Origin: Lysinibacillus_B sp042920265 | GTDB taxonomy: Bacteria > Bacillota > Bacilli > Bacillales_A > Planococcaceae | Assembly (NCBI RefSeq): GCF_042920265.1 | Contig: NZ_JBDQZI010000009.1 | Coordinates: 62,001 to 126,000 of the forward strand | Length of the DNA: 64,000 bases | Reading direction: 5' to 3' | Shown here: positions 1 through 7,446 of the stretch, one piece after another | Layout of the letters: each line of letters starts with the position of its first letter | Position numbering within the stretch: position 1 is the first letter of the stretch | The notes under the pieces: generated by a model | What the model saw: the letters and a program-made list of their open reading frames with translations, nothing else | What the model was told of the DNA's origin: nothing | The model's database searches: none | Made by a program: the position numbers and the translations under genes

Positions 1-1633
1 TCGCAAGGTGAGCTGATGAGGCAGATACTTCCTCCATCGCGGCCATTTGCTCTTCGGAGGCAGCAGCAATGCTTTGTACATTTTCATTTGATTCAATGGA
101 CAGTTTTGCAATTAAATCAATTTCTTTTACAAGCGATTCAACATCTGTATAAATGACTTGTACCGCTTCTGTAACAGCTGCTGTTTGTTCTGTCGCACTA
201 TGAATGGCGTCACTAATGGAAATAAAGTTTGTGCGTGCAGTTGATACTTTTTCTAACCCCACATTAACAGACTGGCTATTCTCCACAATATCTTCTTCAA
301 TTAAGCGCGTGCTTTCTGTAATTTGTCCGACTACTTTTTCGATTTGAATGGCTGCTACATGCGATTCATCGGCTAATTTCCGCACTTCCTCGGCTACAAC
401 CGCAAATCCTTTTCCGTGTTCGCCACTACGAGCCGCTTCAATCGCTGCGTTTAATGCGAGTAAATTTGTTTGCTCTGCAATCGATTTAATCACTTGAACG
501 GCAGTCGTAATCGCCTCTGCATTTTCATCTAAGTCGGAAATACGTGAATTAAGTAATTGTGTATTTTCCGAAATGGTATCCATTTGTGTTGTGACGGCAT
601 CAATAGAATGATAGCTTTCGTTGGATAACGTTTTAGTATTCGAAGTAGATGCATTAACAGAATGAATACTTGTTGTAATATCCCCCATCTTCTTGACGAT
701 ATGCTCAGATAAATGCTTCAGGTCTTTTGTGTAGTGATCTTGCTGTTCAATTTTTGAAGTGATTTCTTGCATGGCATTCGTCACAAGCTCTGTTGATTGT
801 GTTACTTCATAACTACTGGCTGTTAATTCCTGAGATGTTGCAGCAACTTGCTCAGAAGCATGGGTAATGCCTTTCATTGAAAACGTTAAATCTGCTGCCA
901 TTTGATTGAAGGACGATGCTAAGCTTGCAAATTCATCTTTTGTTTTGAATGACAGCTCTGTATTTAAATTCCCCTGTGCAAATTCCCTCATTTTATCAGA
1001 TAAAGTATTGACATTTTGCGCTACACGGCGACCAAAAATGGAAGAAATGGCAATACCAATAATGAGAGATACTAATGCCAGTACACCAATTTGTAGGATG
1101 ATAGTATTGCTGTTTGCTGTTGTATCTTCAATTTTCTTTAGTAATTCTTCATTGACAGCAGTGGACATGGATTTTCCAAATACAACTAAATTTTGTGAAC
1201 CTTGCCCCAATATAGGAACCGATAGCGCATACGCTTTTTCTTTATCTCCCGCTTGGTAGGTAGGAAGGATGTCATTATCAATCGCTGTTTCCCACTCCGT
1301 CAATTGAAGAATGAACTGGTCGTAATCTGCATTCCCATAGCCTAATTCATCGATACGATCAGCTGATTTGTGTAATGTTTGACGGATTTCATAATGGTTC
1401 GATAGCATTTGCTCGTTGCCGTATAACATATAGCCGCGAATGGCTGCATTGGCACGAACCGCTTGGAATGAAATATCATCGTAAAGCGTGATTAGCTCAG
1501 AGTCCTTTTGGATATCTGTTAATGTTGCTTTATTATTATTTAGAAAATATAGGGAAATGGCAGAAATAATCAACATTAATCCAAGTACGACACCAAAGGA
1601 TAAAAATAATTTTTGTTTCACCGTTGTTTTCAT
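1..1633 (-). CDS. Methyl-accepting chemotaxis protein, C-terminus cut by window edge
   Basis: Transmembrane chemoreceptor that would signal through CheW/CheA. The reverse strand is open from ATG at 1633 to base 1. An AGAGGT-like ribosome site lies just upstream. The N-terminus has a membrane segment (about residues 8-30), then a roughly 150-residue helical extracellular sensor, a second membrane segment followed by a HAMP region, and a long coiled coil. The signalling tip is clear (EQTNLLALNAAIEAARSGEH, then GFAVVAEEVRKLADES). The last part of the signalling helix lies outside the window. The ligand cannot be told from the sequence. No sign of decay is seen in the part present. Confidence 0.95.
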   Translation of the reverse strand, partial: MKTTVKQKLFLSFGVVLGLMLIISAISLYFLNNNKATLTDIQKDSELITLYDDISFQAVRANAAIRGYMLYGNEQMLSNHYEIRQTLHKSADRIDELGYGNADYDQFILQLTEWETAIDNDILPTYQAGDKEKAYALSVPILGQGSQNLVVFGKSMSTAVNEELLKKIEDTTANSNTIILQIGVLALVSLIIGIAISSIFGRRVAQNVNTLSDKMREFAQGNLNTELSFKTKDEFASLASSFNQMAADLTFSMKGITHASEQVAATSQELTASSYEVTQSTELVTNAMQEITSKIEQQDHYTKDLKHLSEHIVKKMGDITTSIHSVNASTSNTKTLSNESYHSIDAVTTQMDTISENTQLLNSRISDLDENAEAITTAVQVIKSIAEQTNLLALNAAIEAARSGEHGKGFAVVAEEVRKLADESHVAAIQIEKVVGQITESTRLIEEDIVENSQSVNVGLEKVSTARTNFISISDAIHSATEQTAAVTEAVQVIYTDVESLVKEIDLIAKLSIESNENVQSIAAASEEQMAAMEEVSASSAHLA

Positions 1634-1793
1634 TTCTCATACCTCTATGTGTGTATTTCAAATCTTTTCTAAATTATATAGGAAAATAACCTTTTAATTG
1701 TGAAGTAAAAATGACAAAAAAGTGGCATTTAAACGTTTTTTACCATAAATATTCATTGGATAGTGGAGAATAAAATTTATTTACACAATGTTG

Positions 1794-1822
1794 TTGACAA
1801 TATACCTACTAGGGTATATAGT
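1794..1822 (+). promoter_or_regulatory. SigA promoter with CstR-type operator in the spacer (sulfur operon)
   Basis: TTGACA at 1794-1799 and TATAGT at 1817-1822 are separated by 17 bp. The spacer carries the imperfect palindrome ATACCTACTAGGGTAT (1802-1817). Related sites occur at 1889, 2428, 3511, 7400 and 7729. Such a position would block RNA polymerase. Assignment to CstR is inferred from the cstR gene at 7447 and from the known GGTA/TACC-type CsoR-family operators. Confidence 0.8.
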
Positions 1823-1888
1823 AGGTGATGTAAGGAAAAACAATACTAAAAGTCGCAAACATAGCGGCTATTTATTTTCGATAAAATA

Positions 1889-1904
1889 ATACCCTATTAG
1901 GTAT
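1889..1904. promoter_or_regulatory. CstR-type operator abutting a ribosome-binding site
   Basis: ATACCCTATTAGGTAT ends directly before the AAAGGAG ribosome site of the gene at 1918. It is the second operator copy in the leader of the sulfur operon. Confidence 0.65.
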
Positions 1905-1917
1905 AAAGGAGAGCGAA

Positions 1918-2394
1918 ATGGAAAAGAAAAGAACGACGATAGTGTTATTTAGTGGGGACTATGATAAGGCGATGGCAGCTTACATTATTGCGAATGGTGC
2001 TGCGGCTTATGACCATGAGGTGACGATTTTCCATACATTCTGGGGTATCAATGCACTGCGAAAGCAAGAGCCGGTTCAAGTGAAAAAAGGTTTCCTTGAA
2101 AAGATGTTTGGTAAGATGATGCCGCGTGGTGCTGAAAAGCTCGGCCTATCCAAAATGCAAATGATGGGAATGGGGCCAAAAATGATTAAGCATGTCATGG
2201 CAAAGCACAATGCGTTAACATTAACGCAATTAATTGAGATGGCCCAAGAACAAGACATTAAACTCGTATCTTGTACGATGACGATGGACTTATTAGGTTT
2301 ACAGAAAGAAGAGCTATTAGACGGCGTACAGTATGCAGGTGTAGCAGCATATTTAGCAGATGCGGAAGATGGAAATGTAAATCTATTTATTTAA
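1918..2394 (+). CDS. DsrE/DsrF-like sulfur carrier protein, 158 aa
   Basis: Small cytosolic protein of the DsrE/DsrF/DsrH-like superfamily, which carries persulfide sulfur on a cysteine. The fold signature is visible: a beta strand and glycine-rich start (TTIVLFSGDYDKAMAAYIIA), an acidic helix and the late motif SCTMTMDLLG, with the candidate carrier Cys119. A Lys/Met-rich insert at about residues 50-95 is absent from the shorter paralogue at 3036. It is the first gene of the operon, directly behind two operator copies, with a strong AAAGGAG site. In the family such proteins pass sulfur between TusA, rhodanese and persulfide dioxygenase. The exact partner here is inferred from the neighbourhood. 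Confidence 0.85.
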   Translation: MEKKRTTIVLFSGDYDKAMAAYIIANGAAAYDHEVTIFHTFWGINALRKQEPVQVKKGFLEKMFGKMMPRGAEKLGLSKMQMMGMGPKMIKHVMAKHNALTLTQLIEMAQEQDIKLVSCTMTMDLLGLQKEELLDGVQYAGVAAYLADAEDGNVNLFI

Positions 2395-2427
2395 ATAAGT
2401 ATAGCTAAAAATTTTTTGGAAAAAATA

Positions 2428-2443
2428 ATACCCTATATAGTAT
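2428..2443. promoter_or_regulatory. CstR-type operator immediately before the SD of the TusA-rhodanese gene
   Basis: ATACCCTATATAGTAT runs directly into GGAGGA at 2444-2449. No well-spaced promoter is visible here, so the copy may act as a roadblock or at the level of the leader RNA rather than by promoter occlusion. Confidence 0.6.
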
Positions 2444-2456
2444 GGAGGATGAATCA

Positions 2457-3014
2457 ATGATTAAAGCGGATGTACAGTTAGATGCAAAAGGTCTTGCTTG
2501 TCCGATGCCAATCGTTCGTACGAAAAAAGCGATGAATGATTTAGTCGAAGGGCAAGTATTAGAAGTACAGGCAACGGATAAAGGTTCAAAAGCGGATATT
2601 GCCGCTTGGGCTAACACAGTAGGGCATCAATATATTGGGACGCACGAAGAGGGCGATGTGTTGTATCACTATATTCGTAAGTGCAATCCTGAAAATGCCG
2701 CAGAAGCGGAGAAAAAATTTGAACAAACGATTTCAAACGATGAAATTACGTCACGAGAAGGAATCGTGTTAGATGTTCGCGAAGCAGCAGAATATGCTTT
2801 TGGTCACGTACCAGGCGCAAAATCGATTCCGATGGGTGAATTAGAAGCACGCATGAAGGAATTAGATATGGATCAAGAAATTTATGTGATTTGCCGCACA
2901 GGTACACGCTCGGATATGGCCGCACAAATGCTTGCCAATGCAGGGTTCAAAAAAGTATACAATGTTCTACCAGGCATGAGCGAGTGGAACAGTGAAGTAG
3001 AAAAAACTATTTAA
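2457..3014 (+). CDS. TusA-rhodanese fusion sulfurtransferase
   Basis: Two sulfur-relay domains in one 185-aa cytosolic protein. Residues 1-75 are a TusA domain with the CPMP motif (Cys15). Residues 95-185 are a single rhodanese domain with active-site loop CRTGTRS (Cys146). I place the start at ATG 2457, preceded by GGAGGA at 2444. The ATG at 2442 lies inside the operator and has no ribosome site. The architecture recalls the multidomain sulfurtransferase CstA of staphylococcal cst operons. DsrE-like functions are encoded separately on both sides here. Likely role: accepting persulfide sulfur and handing it to the downstream dioxygenase or to carriers. Confidence 0.9.
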   Translation: MIKADVQLDAKGLACPMPIVRTKKAMNDLVEGQVLEVQATDKGSKADIAAWANTVGHQYIGTHEEGDVLYHYIRKCNPENAAEAEKKFEQTISNDEITSREGIVLDVREAAEYAFGHVPGAKSIPMGELEARMKELDMDQEIYVICRTGTRSDMAAQMLANAGFKKVYNVLPGMSEWNSEVEKTI

Positions 3015-3035
3015 TCAATTAGGGGGAAACTAATT

Positions 3036-3431
3036 ATGTCAAATAAAGTAGCTATTATTGCCGCAAATGGTGGCATGTTCGACGCTTATAAAGTATTCAA
3101 TATTGCAACGGCAGCAGCCGCTTCTGAAAAAGAAGTAGCGATCTTCTTTACATTCGAAGGGTTAAACTTAATTCATAAACAAGGCATGCAAGCATTAGAG
3201 ATGCCAGCAGGAAAAGAACATTTTGCAGAAGGATTTGCCAAAGCGAATGTACCCGCTATTCCACAATTAGTAGAAATGGCACAAGAATTAGGTGTAAAGT
3301 TTATCGCTTGTCAAATGACAATGGATGTAATGGGTTTAACAACGGAAGATTTTGTTGATGGGATTGAAGTAGGTGGCGCTGTAACATTCTTAGAATATGC
3401 AAAAGACGCAGCACCAACGTTAACGTTTTAA
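3036..3431 (+). CDS. DsrE/DsrF-like sulfur carrier protein, 131 aa
   Basis: Second DsrE-like protein, a shorter paralogue of the product at 1918. It shares the pattern of an N-terminal strand (KVAIIAANGGMFDAYKVFNI), the FFTFEGL segment and the terminal motif ACQMTMDVMG with candidate carrier Cys92. It has a good GGGGGAA ribosome site and lies 21 bp behind the TusA-rhodanese gene with no operator copy between them, so it is clearly cotranscribed. Two non-identical DsrE-like proteins suggest a hetero-oligomer or two separate acceptors. That is inference. Confidence 0.85.
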   Translation: MSNKVAIIAANGGMFDAYKVFNIATAAAASEKEVAIFFTFEGLNLIHKQGMQALEMPAGKEHFAEGFAKANVPAIPQLVEMAQELGVKFIACQMTMDVMGLTTEDFVDGIEVGGAVTFLEYAKDAAPTLTF

Positions 3432-3469
3432 TAAATAAATTTTCCTGAATGGATTTAGGCATACTACGA

Positions 3470-3492
3470 GCAGTGAGGTAGCCCCTCACTGC
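3470..3492. other. Strong hairpin in the sulfur operon
   Basis: GCAGTGAGG and CCTCACTGC form a perfect 9-bp stem with a 5-nt loop. No T-run follows on either strand, so it is not an ordinary terminator. It sits 18 bp before the operator at 3511. It may stabilise or process the operon mRNA. Confidence 0.5.
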
Positions 3493-3510
3493 AAAAAAAT
3501 CGAAAAAATA

Positions 3511-3526
3511 ATACCTATGGGGGTAA
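3511..3526. promoter_or_regulatory. CstR-type operator overlapping the SD of the persulfide dioxygenase gene
   Basis: ATACCTATGGGGGTAA is the fourth operator copy. Its right half (GGGGG at 3519-3523) is also the only plausible ribosome site for the ATG at 3533. Confidence 0.6.
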
Positions 3527-3532
3527 TTTAAA

Positions 3533-4660
3533 ATGACAGTAAACAAATGGACAGCAGCAGACGTTGCACGTAAAGTAATCGACAATAAAGAGTTATTTAT
3601 TTTAGATGTTCGTAATGCAGATGCATTTGAAGATTGGAAAATTGATGGTCATAAATTTGAGTATTTAAACATTCCTTATTTCGAATTATTAGACGGTGTA
3701 GAAGAAATCTTACCAAAGATTCCAGCAGATAAAGACGTATTAGTTGTATGTGCAAAAGAAGGTTCGTCTATTATGGTAGCGGAAATGCTATCAGATGCAG
3801 GACGTGAAGTAGCGTATTTAGAAGGCGGTATGAAATCTTGGTCCATGTACCTTGAGCCAATCAAAGTAGGTGACTTAGCTGGTGGCGGTGAATTATATCA
3901 ATTCGTTCGCTTAGGTAAAGGTTGTCTTTCTTACATGGCTATTAACGAAGGCGAAGCGGCAATTATCGATGCTGTACGCTTCACAGAAGTATTCACAAAA
4001 TTTGCTGAGGAAAAAGGTGTGAAAATTACGCACGTATTTGATACACACTTACATGCGGATCACATTTCAGGTGGTCGTCACATTGCAGCTGAAACAGGCG
4101 CAACATACTACTTACCGCCAAAAGATGCAGAAGAAGTTGTGTTCGAATATACAGCATTAACAGATGGTTTAACAGTACAACTTGGGGCATCAAAAATTGA
4201 AGTAGGCGCTCTTTACTCACCAGGTCATACAATCGGTTCAACTTCATTCGTAATCGATTCAAAATATTTATTAACAGGTGACATTTTATTCATCGATTCA
4301 ATTGGTCGTCCAGACTTAGCTGGTTTAGCAGAGGACTGGGTAGGCGATTTACGCGAAACACTGTATAAGCGTTACCGTGAATTAGCAGAAGACTTAATCG
4401 TTTTACCAGCACACTTTATGATTATCGAAGAGTTAAACGTGGATGGGACAGTTTCAAAACGTTTAGGTGACTTATTCGCTGAAAACCACGGCTTAAATAT
4501 TGAGGACGAAGAAGAATTCCGTCGCACAGTAACAGACAATTTACCACCACAACCAAATGCGTACCAACAAATCCGTCAAGTGAACATGGGTAAAATTACA
4601 CCAGACAACGATGAGCAAACGGAAATGGAGATTGGACCAAATCGTTGCGCTGTACGCTAA
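3533..4660 (+). CDS. Rhodanese-persulfide dioxygenase fusion (ETHE1/CstB-like), 375 aa
   Basis: Predicted to oxidise persulfides to sulfite with O2 and non-haem iron. Residues 1-110 are a rhodanese domain with active Cys73 in CAKEGSS. Residues 118-340 are a metallo-beta-lactamase fold of the ETHE1 type with THLHADH (171-177), His232 in SPGHT, Asp250 in TGD and His294 in PAH. Staphylococcal CstB has the MBL domain first and rhodanese domains after it. Here the order is reversed and only one rhodanese is present. The C-terminus ends in NRCAVR, a tail that recurs in frame downstream (see 4661). The gene is controlled by the operator at 3511. Confidence 0.92.
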   Translation: MTVNKWTAADVARKVIDNKELFILDVRNADAFEDWKIDGHKFEYLNIPYFELLDGVEEILPKIPADKDVLVVCAKEGSSIMVAEMLSDAGREVAYLEGGMKSWSMYLEPIKVGDLAGGGELYQFVRLGKGCLSYMAINEGEAAIIDAVRFTEVFTKFAEEKGVKITHVFDTHLHADHISGGRHIAAETGATYYLPPKDAEEVVFEYTALTDGLTVQLGASKIEVGALYSPGHTIGSTSFVIDSKYLLTGDILFIDSIGRPDLAGLAEDWVGDLRETLYKRYRELAEDLIVLPAHFMIIEELNVDGTVSKRLGDLFAENHGLNIEDEEEFRRTVTDNLPPQPNAYQQIRQVNMGKITPDNDEQTEMEIGPNRCAVR

Positions 4661-4768
4661 CGATTTAGTCCAATCTTAGAGGAACATATCCTAACATCGC
4701 CGCATCCGTGCGGCAACGGATATGTGACCGACATCGTGTCAGCCTCGAACCGCTGTGCAGTACGCTAA
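4661..4768 (+). other. In-frame 35-codon continuation of the dioxygenase gene, ending in the same NRCAVR-stop tail
   Basis: Directly after the stop at 4658-4660 the same frame stays open for 35 codons and ends again with NRCAVR and TAA (4766-4768). Four of the six tail codons differ silently between the copies, which points to past selection on the peptide. The likeliest reading is the 3' remnant of a duplicated gene. Stop readthrough is less likely. The stretch also folds: CATATCC (4685-4691) pairs with GGATATG (4718-4724) around GCCGCA/TGCGGC (4699-4714). Confidence 0.5.
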
Positions 4769-4795
4769 TTAAATAGAATGAAATGTTACACCTAT

Positions 4796-4821
4796 GCTTG
4801 CCTCATGCTCAAGAGGCAAGC
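4796..4821. other. Structured leader hairpin upstream of tusA
   Basis: GCTTGCCTC (4796-4804) and GAGGCAAGC (4813-4821) form a perfect 9-bp stem with an 8-nt loop. It lies 60 bp before the tusA start, in a 220-bp leader that is unusually long for this tight operon. No T-run follows. Confidence 0.5.
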
Positions 4822-4882
4822 AACTGTCCTGATGGGCAAAATTGAAAATCGCTTACAAAATCAAAGAAAAGAGGAATTTAAC

Positions 4883-5110
4883 ATGAATATTACAAAAACA
4901 TTAGACGCAAAAGGCTTCGCATGTCCAATGCCGATCGTGAAAACAAAAAAGGCGATCGATACAATTAACTCTGGTGAAGTATTAGAAGTATTAGTAACAG
5001 ACAAAGGTGCATTAAATGACTTCGCGGCATGGGCACAAGCAGGCGGACACACAATTGTAGAACAAAAAGAAGAAGCAGGTGTGTTTTACTTTTACATTCA
5101 AAAAGCATAA
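4883..5110 (+). CDS. TusA family sulfurtransferase, 75 aa
   Basis: Free-standing TusA-like carrier with the CPMP motif (Cys14) and the usual length of about 75 residues. It resembles the N-terminal domain of the product at 2457 (CPMPIV plus TKKA). The start is ATG 4883 with AAAGAGGA at 4867-4874. A longer open frame upstream runs through the hairpins and has no ribosome site. It accepts persulfide sulfur on its cysteine and probably serves as mobile carrier between the rhodanese-type enzymes of this operon. It precedes the exporter gene at 5171 by 60 bp. Confidence 0.9.
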   Translation: MNITKTLDAKGFACPMPIVKTKKAIDTINSGEVLEVLVTDKGALNDFAAWAQAGGHTIVEQKEEAGVFYFYIQKA

Positions 5111-5170
5111 TCAAATCAAATAGCGGGTAACTCGTTTACTCGCTATTTCTATTAGAAAGAAGGAATAGAG

Positions 5171-5956
5171 ATGGATTTCTCCGTTACGTATATCCTCGTC
5201 ATCTTCGCCTTAGGATTTATTGGTTCGTTTTTATCCGGGATGCTAGGTGTTGGAGGGTCGATTATTAAATATCCAATGTTGCTCTATATTCCACCGATGT
5301 TCGGTTTAGCGGCATTTACAGCACATGAAGTATCGGGAATTAGCGCAGTACAAGTATTATTCGCCTCTATTGCAGGTGTGTGGGCTTACCGTAAAGGTGG
5401 TTATTTAAATAAGCAATTAATTATTTACATGGGTGGAGCCATTTTAATTGGTAGCTTCATCGGTAGTTATGGTTCTGGATTTTTATCGGAAGAGGCCGTA
5501 AATATCGTTTATGGTACGCTGGCATTAATCGCAGCCGTGATGATGTTTATACCGAAAAAACAAGTGGATGATAAGCCATTAAATGAAGTCACATTTAATA
5601 AGCCGTTAGCAGCAGGTTTAGCATTAATTGTCGGAGTGGGTTCTGGGATTGTTGGGGCAGCAGGTGGATTTTTATTAGTACCGATTATGTTGACGGTTTT
5701 ACACATTCCAACACGTATGACGATTGCTACAAGTTTAGCTGTAACATTCATTTCATCCATCGGTGGTAGCGTAGGGAAATTAATGACGGGGCAAGTGGAT
5801 TACTGGCCTGCCTTCATCATGATTATCGCCAGTATTTTAGCCGCTCCACTGGGTGCAAAAGCAGGGAAAACAATGAATACAAAAGTGCTACAAATTATTT
5901 TAGCACTCATGATTGCCGCAACTGCTATTAAAATTTGGGCGGATATTTTGTTTTAG
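5171..5956 (+). CDS. tauE: TauE/SafE (TSUP) family sulfite/anion exporter
   Basis: Integral membrane protein of 261 aa with about eight hydrophobic segments. The family signature is repeated in its two halves: GMLGVGGSIIKYPMLL near residue 25 and IVGAAGGFLLVPIM near residue 160. TSUP proteins export sulfite or related sulfur anions. A tauE gene also belongs to the staphylococcal cst operon, where it is thought to remove sulfite made by the persulfide dioxygenase. Ribosome site AAAGAAGGA. It is the last gene before a strong terminator. Substrate sulfite is an inference from context. Confidence 0.88.
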   Translation: MDFSVTYILVIFALGFIGSFLSGMLGVGGSIIKYPMLLYIPPMFGLAAFTAHEVSGISAVQVLFASIAGVWAYRKGGYLNKQLIIYMGGAILIGSFIGSYGSGFLSEEAVNIVYGTLALIAAVMMFIPKKQVDDKPLNEVTFNKPLAAGLALIVGVGSGIVGAAGGFLLVPIMLTVLHIPTRMTIATSLAVTFISSIGGSVGKLMTGQVDYWPAFIMIIASILAAPLGAKAGKTMNTKVLQIILALMIAATAIKIWADILF

Positions 5957-5982
5957 AAGTAAAATAGTTTTGTATAGAATAC

Positions 5983-6027
5983 TAAGGGGGATTCATAGGC
6001 GGATAGCTAGTGAATTCCCCTTTTTTA
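5983..6027 (+). terminator. Rho-independent terminator after tauE
   Basis: AAGGGGGATTCA pairs with TGAATTCCCCTT around a 15-nt loop and is followed by a run of T. Confidence 0.85.
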
Positions 6028-6032
6028 TAGAG

Positions 6033-6300
6033 ATATATAAATCATCTTAAAACTGTCAACATTGAACGATCAAAAAGCTATGGTATCTGAGCAGAAGCCC
6101 ACGGTGAACGGTCAAAAAGCTGCGGTATTCGGTCAAAACAACCCAGCGCGAGCAAAACACTACGGTATCCCAATCAAAATTCTACAGTAAACGGTCAAAA
6201 AACATTTATCCGAAATGCAAGTAAATGAGACAATAAGTACGCAATATGTAGGCTCATTGTTACAGTCAATCGTTATGCTGGAACATTAAAATGCACATAC
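6033..6300. repeat. Family A intergenic repeat, locus 1 (21-bp units)
   Basis: Seven degenerate units with cores TCAAAA, GCAAAA or GCAGAA. The C before the A-run lies at 6071, 6092, 6113, 6134, 6153, 6175 and 6196, giving spacings of 21, 21, 21, 19, 22 and 21. A consensus unit is roughly ATCCGGTCAAAAAGCTACGG. The 5' flank TATAAATCATCTTAAAACTG and the 3' flank ATGCTGGAACATTAAAAT recur at locus 3 (9853). No coding potential. It fills most of the 390-bp gap between tauE and the tlpA-like gene. Confidence 0.8.
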
Positions 6301-6347
6301 ATAGCTTTTAGTGTATTGTAAACTAATCAAAAAGGAGGGGAGAAGGG

Positions 6348-7385
6348 ATGTCATATATTACTATAGGGAATGCAACCGTGCCGGCACTATGGATTAGCGT
6401 AGTAGCTGCTTTGCTTGTATTATCCCTTTTATATAGAAAAGACGAGCAAATAAAAGCGTTGAATGATGTCGTCTTTACATACGTGCTTGTATGGAAGTTA
6501 AGCTATATTCCACTATCTTTTTCAGCCTTTATCGCTGCTCCATTATCGGTACTGTACTTTCATGGTGGGTACGTAGGGCATATACTCGGTGTGATTATCG
6601 GGGCAGTCCAATTATACCGAAAACGTATTATAGATGAGGACTTTTTAAAAATATGGGGGAAGCTGTTTGCCTTCATATTTTTCATTCATGCTTTATTCGT
6701 AAAGGATATGCTCATCGTGCTACTTGGGCTAGTGTTGTTAATATTTTGGTGGAGGAGACCAACGATGTTAGCGATGGTGCTAACAGCCTTTTTCTTACAG
6801 CTTGCGACGGAATGGAATAGTGTAACGGTCATCACGTATGTACTAGGGGTTATCGTGATATATGGATTGCTAAAGTATAAGCAACAGCTGAGCTCTTTCA
6901 TTGTACAGGTCCTTGTACTATCGATGGTAGCAATTGTAATACAGCAAACGTTGCCAGAGCAAACGAAGGAAGTGGGAGAACAGCGAGATTTTACACTACA
7001 GTCACTTAGCGGGGAGACGGTATCTTTATCTGATTATGAGGGGAAAATTGTAGTACTCAATTTCTTTGCTACATGGTGTCCGCCGTGTAAAGCAGAGATG
7101 CCCCATTTGCAGTCATTTCATGAGAATAGTACAGGGGATGTTGTATTATTAGGTGTGAATTTAACAAAGCGTGATGACGGGATAGAAGTACTGGAACAGT
7201 TTGTCCATGATTATAGTGTAACGTATCCGATTTTATTAGATGAACAAGATGAAGTAGGGGCGCTATATGACATTCTATCGATTCCGACTACGTATATTCT
7301 GAATCAAGAGGGGCGCGTCGTAGAACGAATTGTCGGACCAGTTGATAATGGGGCATTAGAAAAAATTACCGATACATTAAAATAA
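6348..7385 (+). CDS. Polytopic membrane protein with C-terminal TlpA/ResA thioredoxin domain, 345 aa
   Basis: The N-terminal 200 residues hold about six or seven hydrophobic segments in a domain I do not recognise. One segment (AAPLSVLYFHGGYVGHILGV) resembles Lgt-like membrane proteins, but the similarity is too weak for a call. Residues 205-345 are a TlpA-type thioredoxin with WCPPC (Cys244/Cys247), expected on the outer face of the membrane. Family members reduce disulfides of apocytochromes or exported proteins. Its place between tauE and cstR suggests a part in extracytoplasmic thiol/persulfide chemistry, which is inference. Start ATG 6348 has an AAGGAGGGGAG site. Confidence 0.75.
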   Translation: MSYITIGNATVPALWISVVAALLVLSLLYRKDEQIKALNDVVFTYVLVWKLSYIPLSFSAFIAAPLSVLYFHGGYVGHILGVIIGAVQLYRKRIIDEDFLKIWGKLFAFIFFIHALFVKDMLIVLLGLVLLIFWWRRPTMLAMVLTAFFLQLATEWNSVTVITYVLGVIVIYGLLKYKQQLSSFIVQVLVLSMVAIVIQQTLPEQTKEVGEQRDFTLQSLSGETVSLSDYEGKIVVLNFFATWCPPCKAEMPHLQSFHENSTGDVVLLGVNLTKRDDGIEVLEQFVHDYSVTYPILLDEQDEVGALYDILSIPTTYILNQEGRVVERIVGPVDNGALEKITDTLK

Positions 7386-7391
7386 AGATAG

Positions 7392-7420
7392 TTGATTTAA
7401 TACCTGCAGGGGTATATAAT
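7392..7420 (+). promoter_or_regulatory. cstR promoter with CstR-type operator in the spacer
   Basis: TTGATT (7392-7397) and TATAAT (7415-7420) have a 17-bp spacer containing ATACCTGCAGGGGTAT (7400-7415), one of the more symmetric operator copies. Negative autoregulation is expected. Confidence 0.85.
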
Positions 7421-7446
7421 AGAACTATAAAAAGGAGGCGCATTCA

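Noticed and set aside
3470..3492. Hairpin as a terminator inside the sulfur operon
   Set aside because: No T-run follows on either strand; the A-run follows on the plus strand, which does not make an intrinsic terminator.
4778..4882. N-terminal extension of the TusA frame
   Set aside because: It runs through the 9-bp hairpin, has no ribosome site and would add residues absent from TusA proteins. ATG 4883 has a good site.
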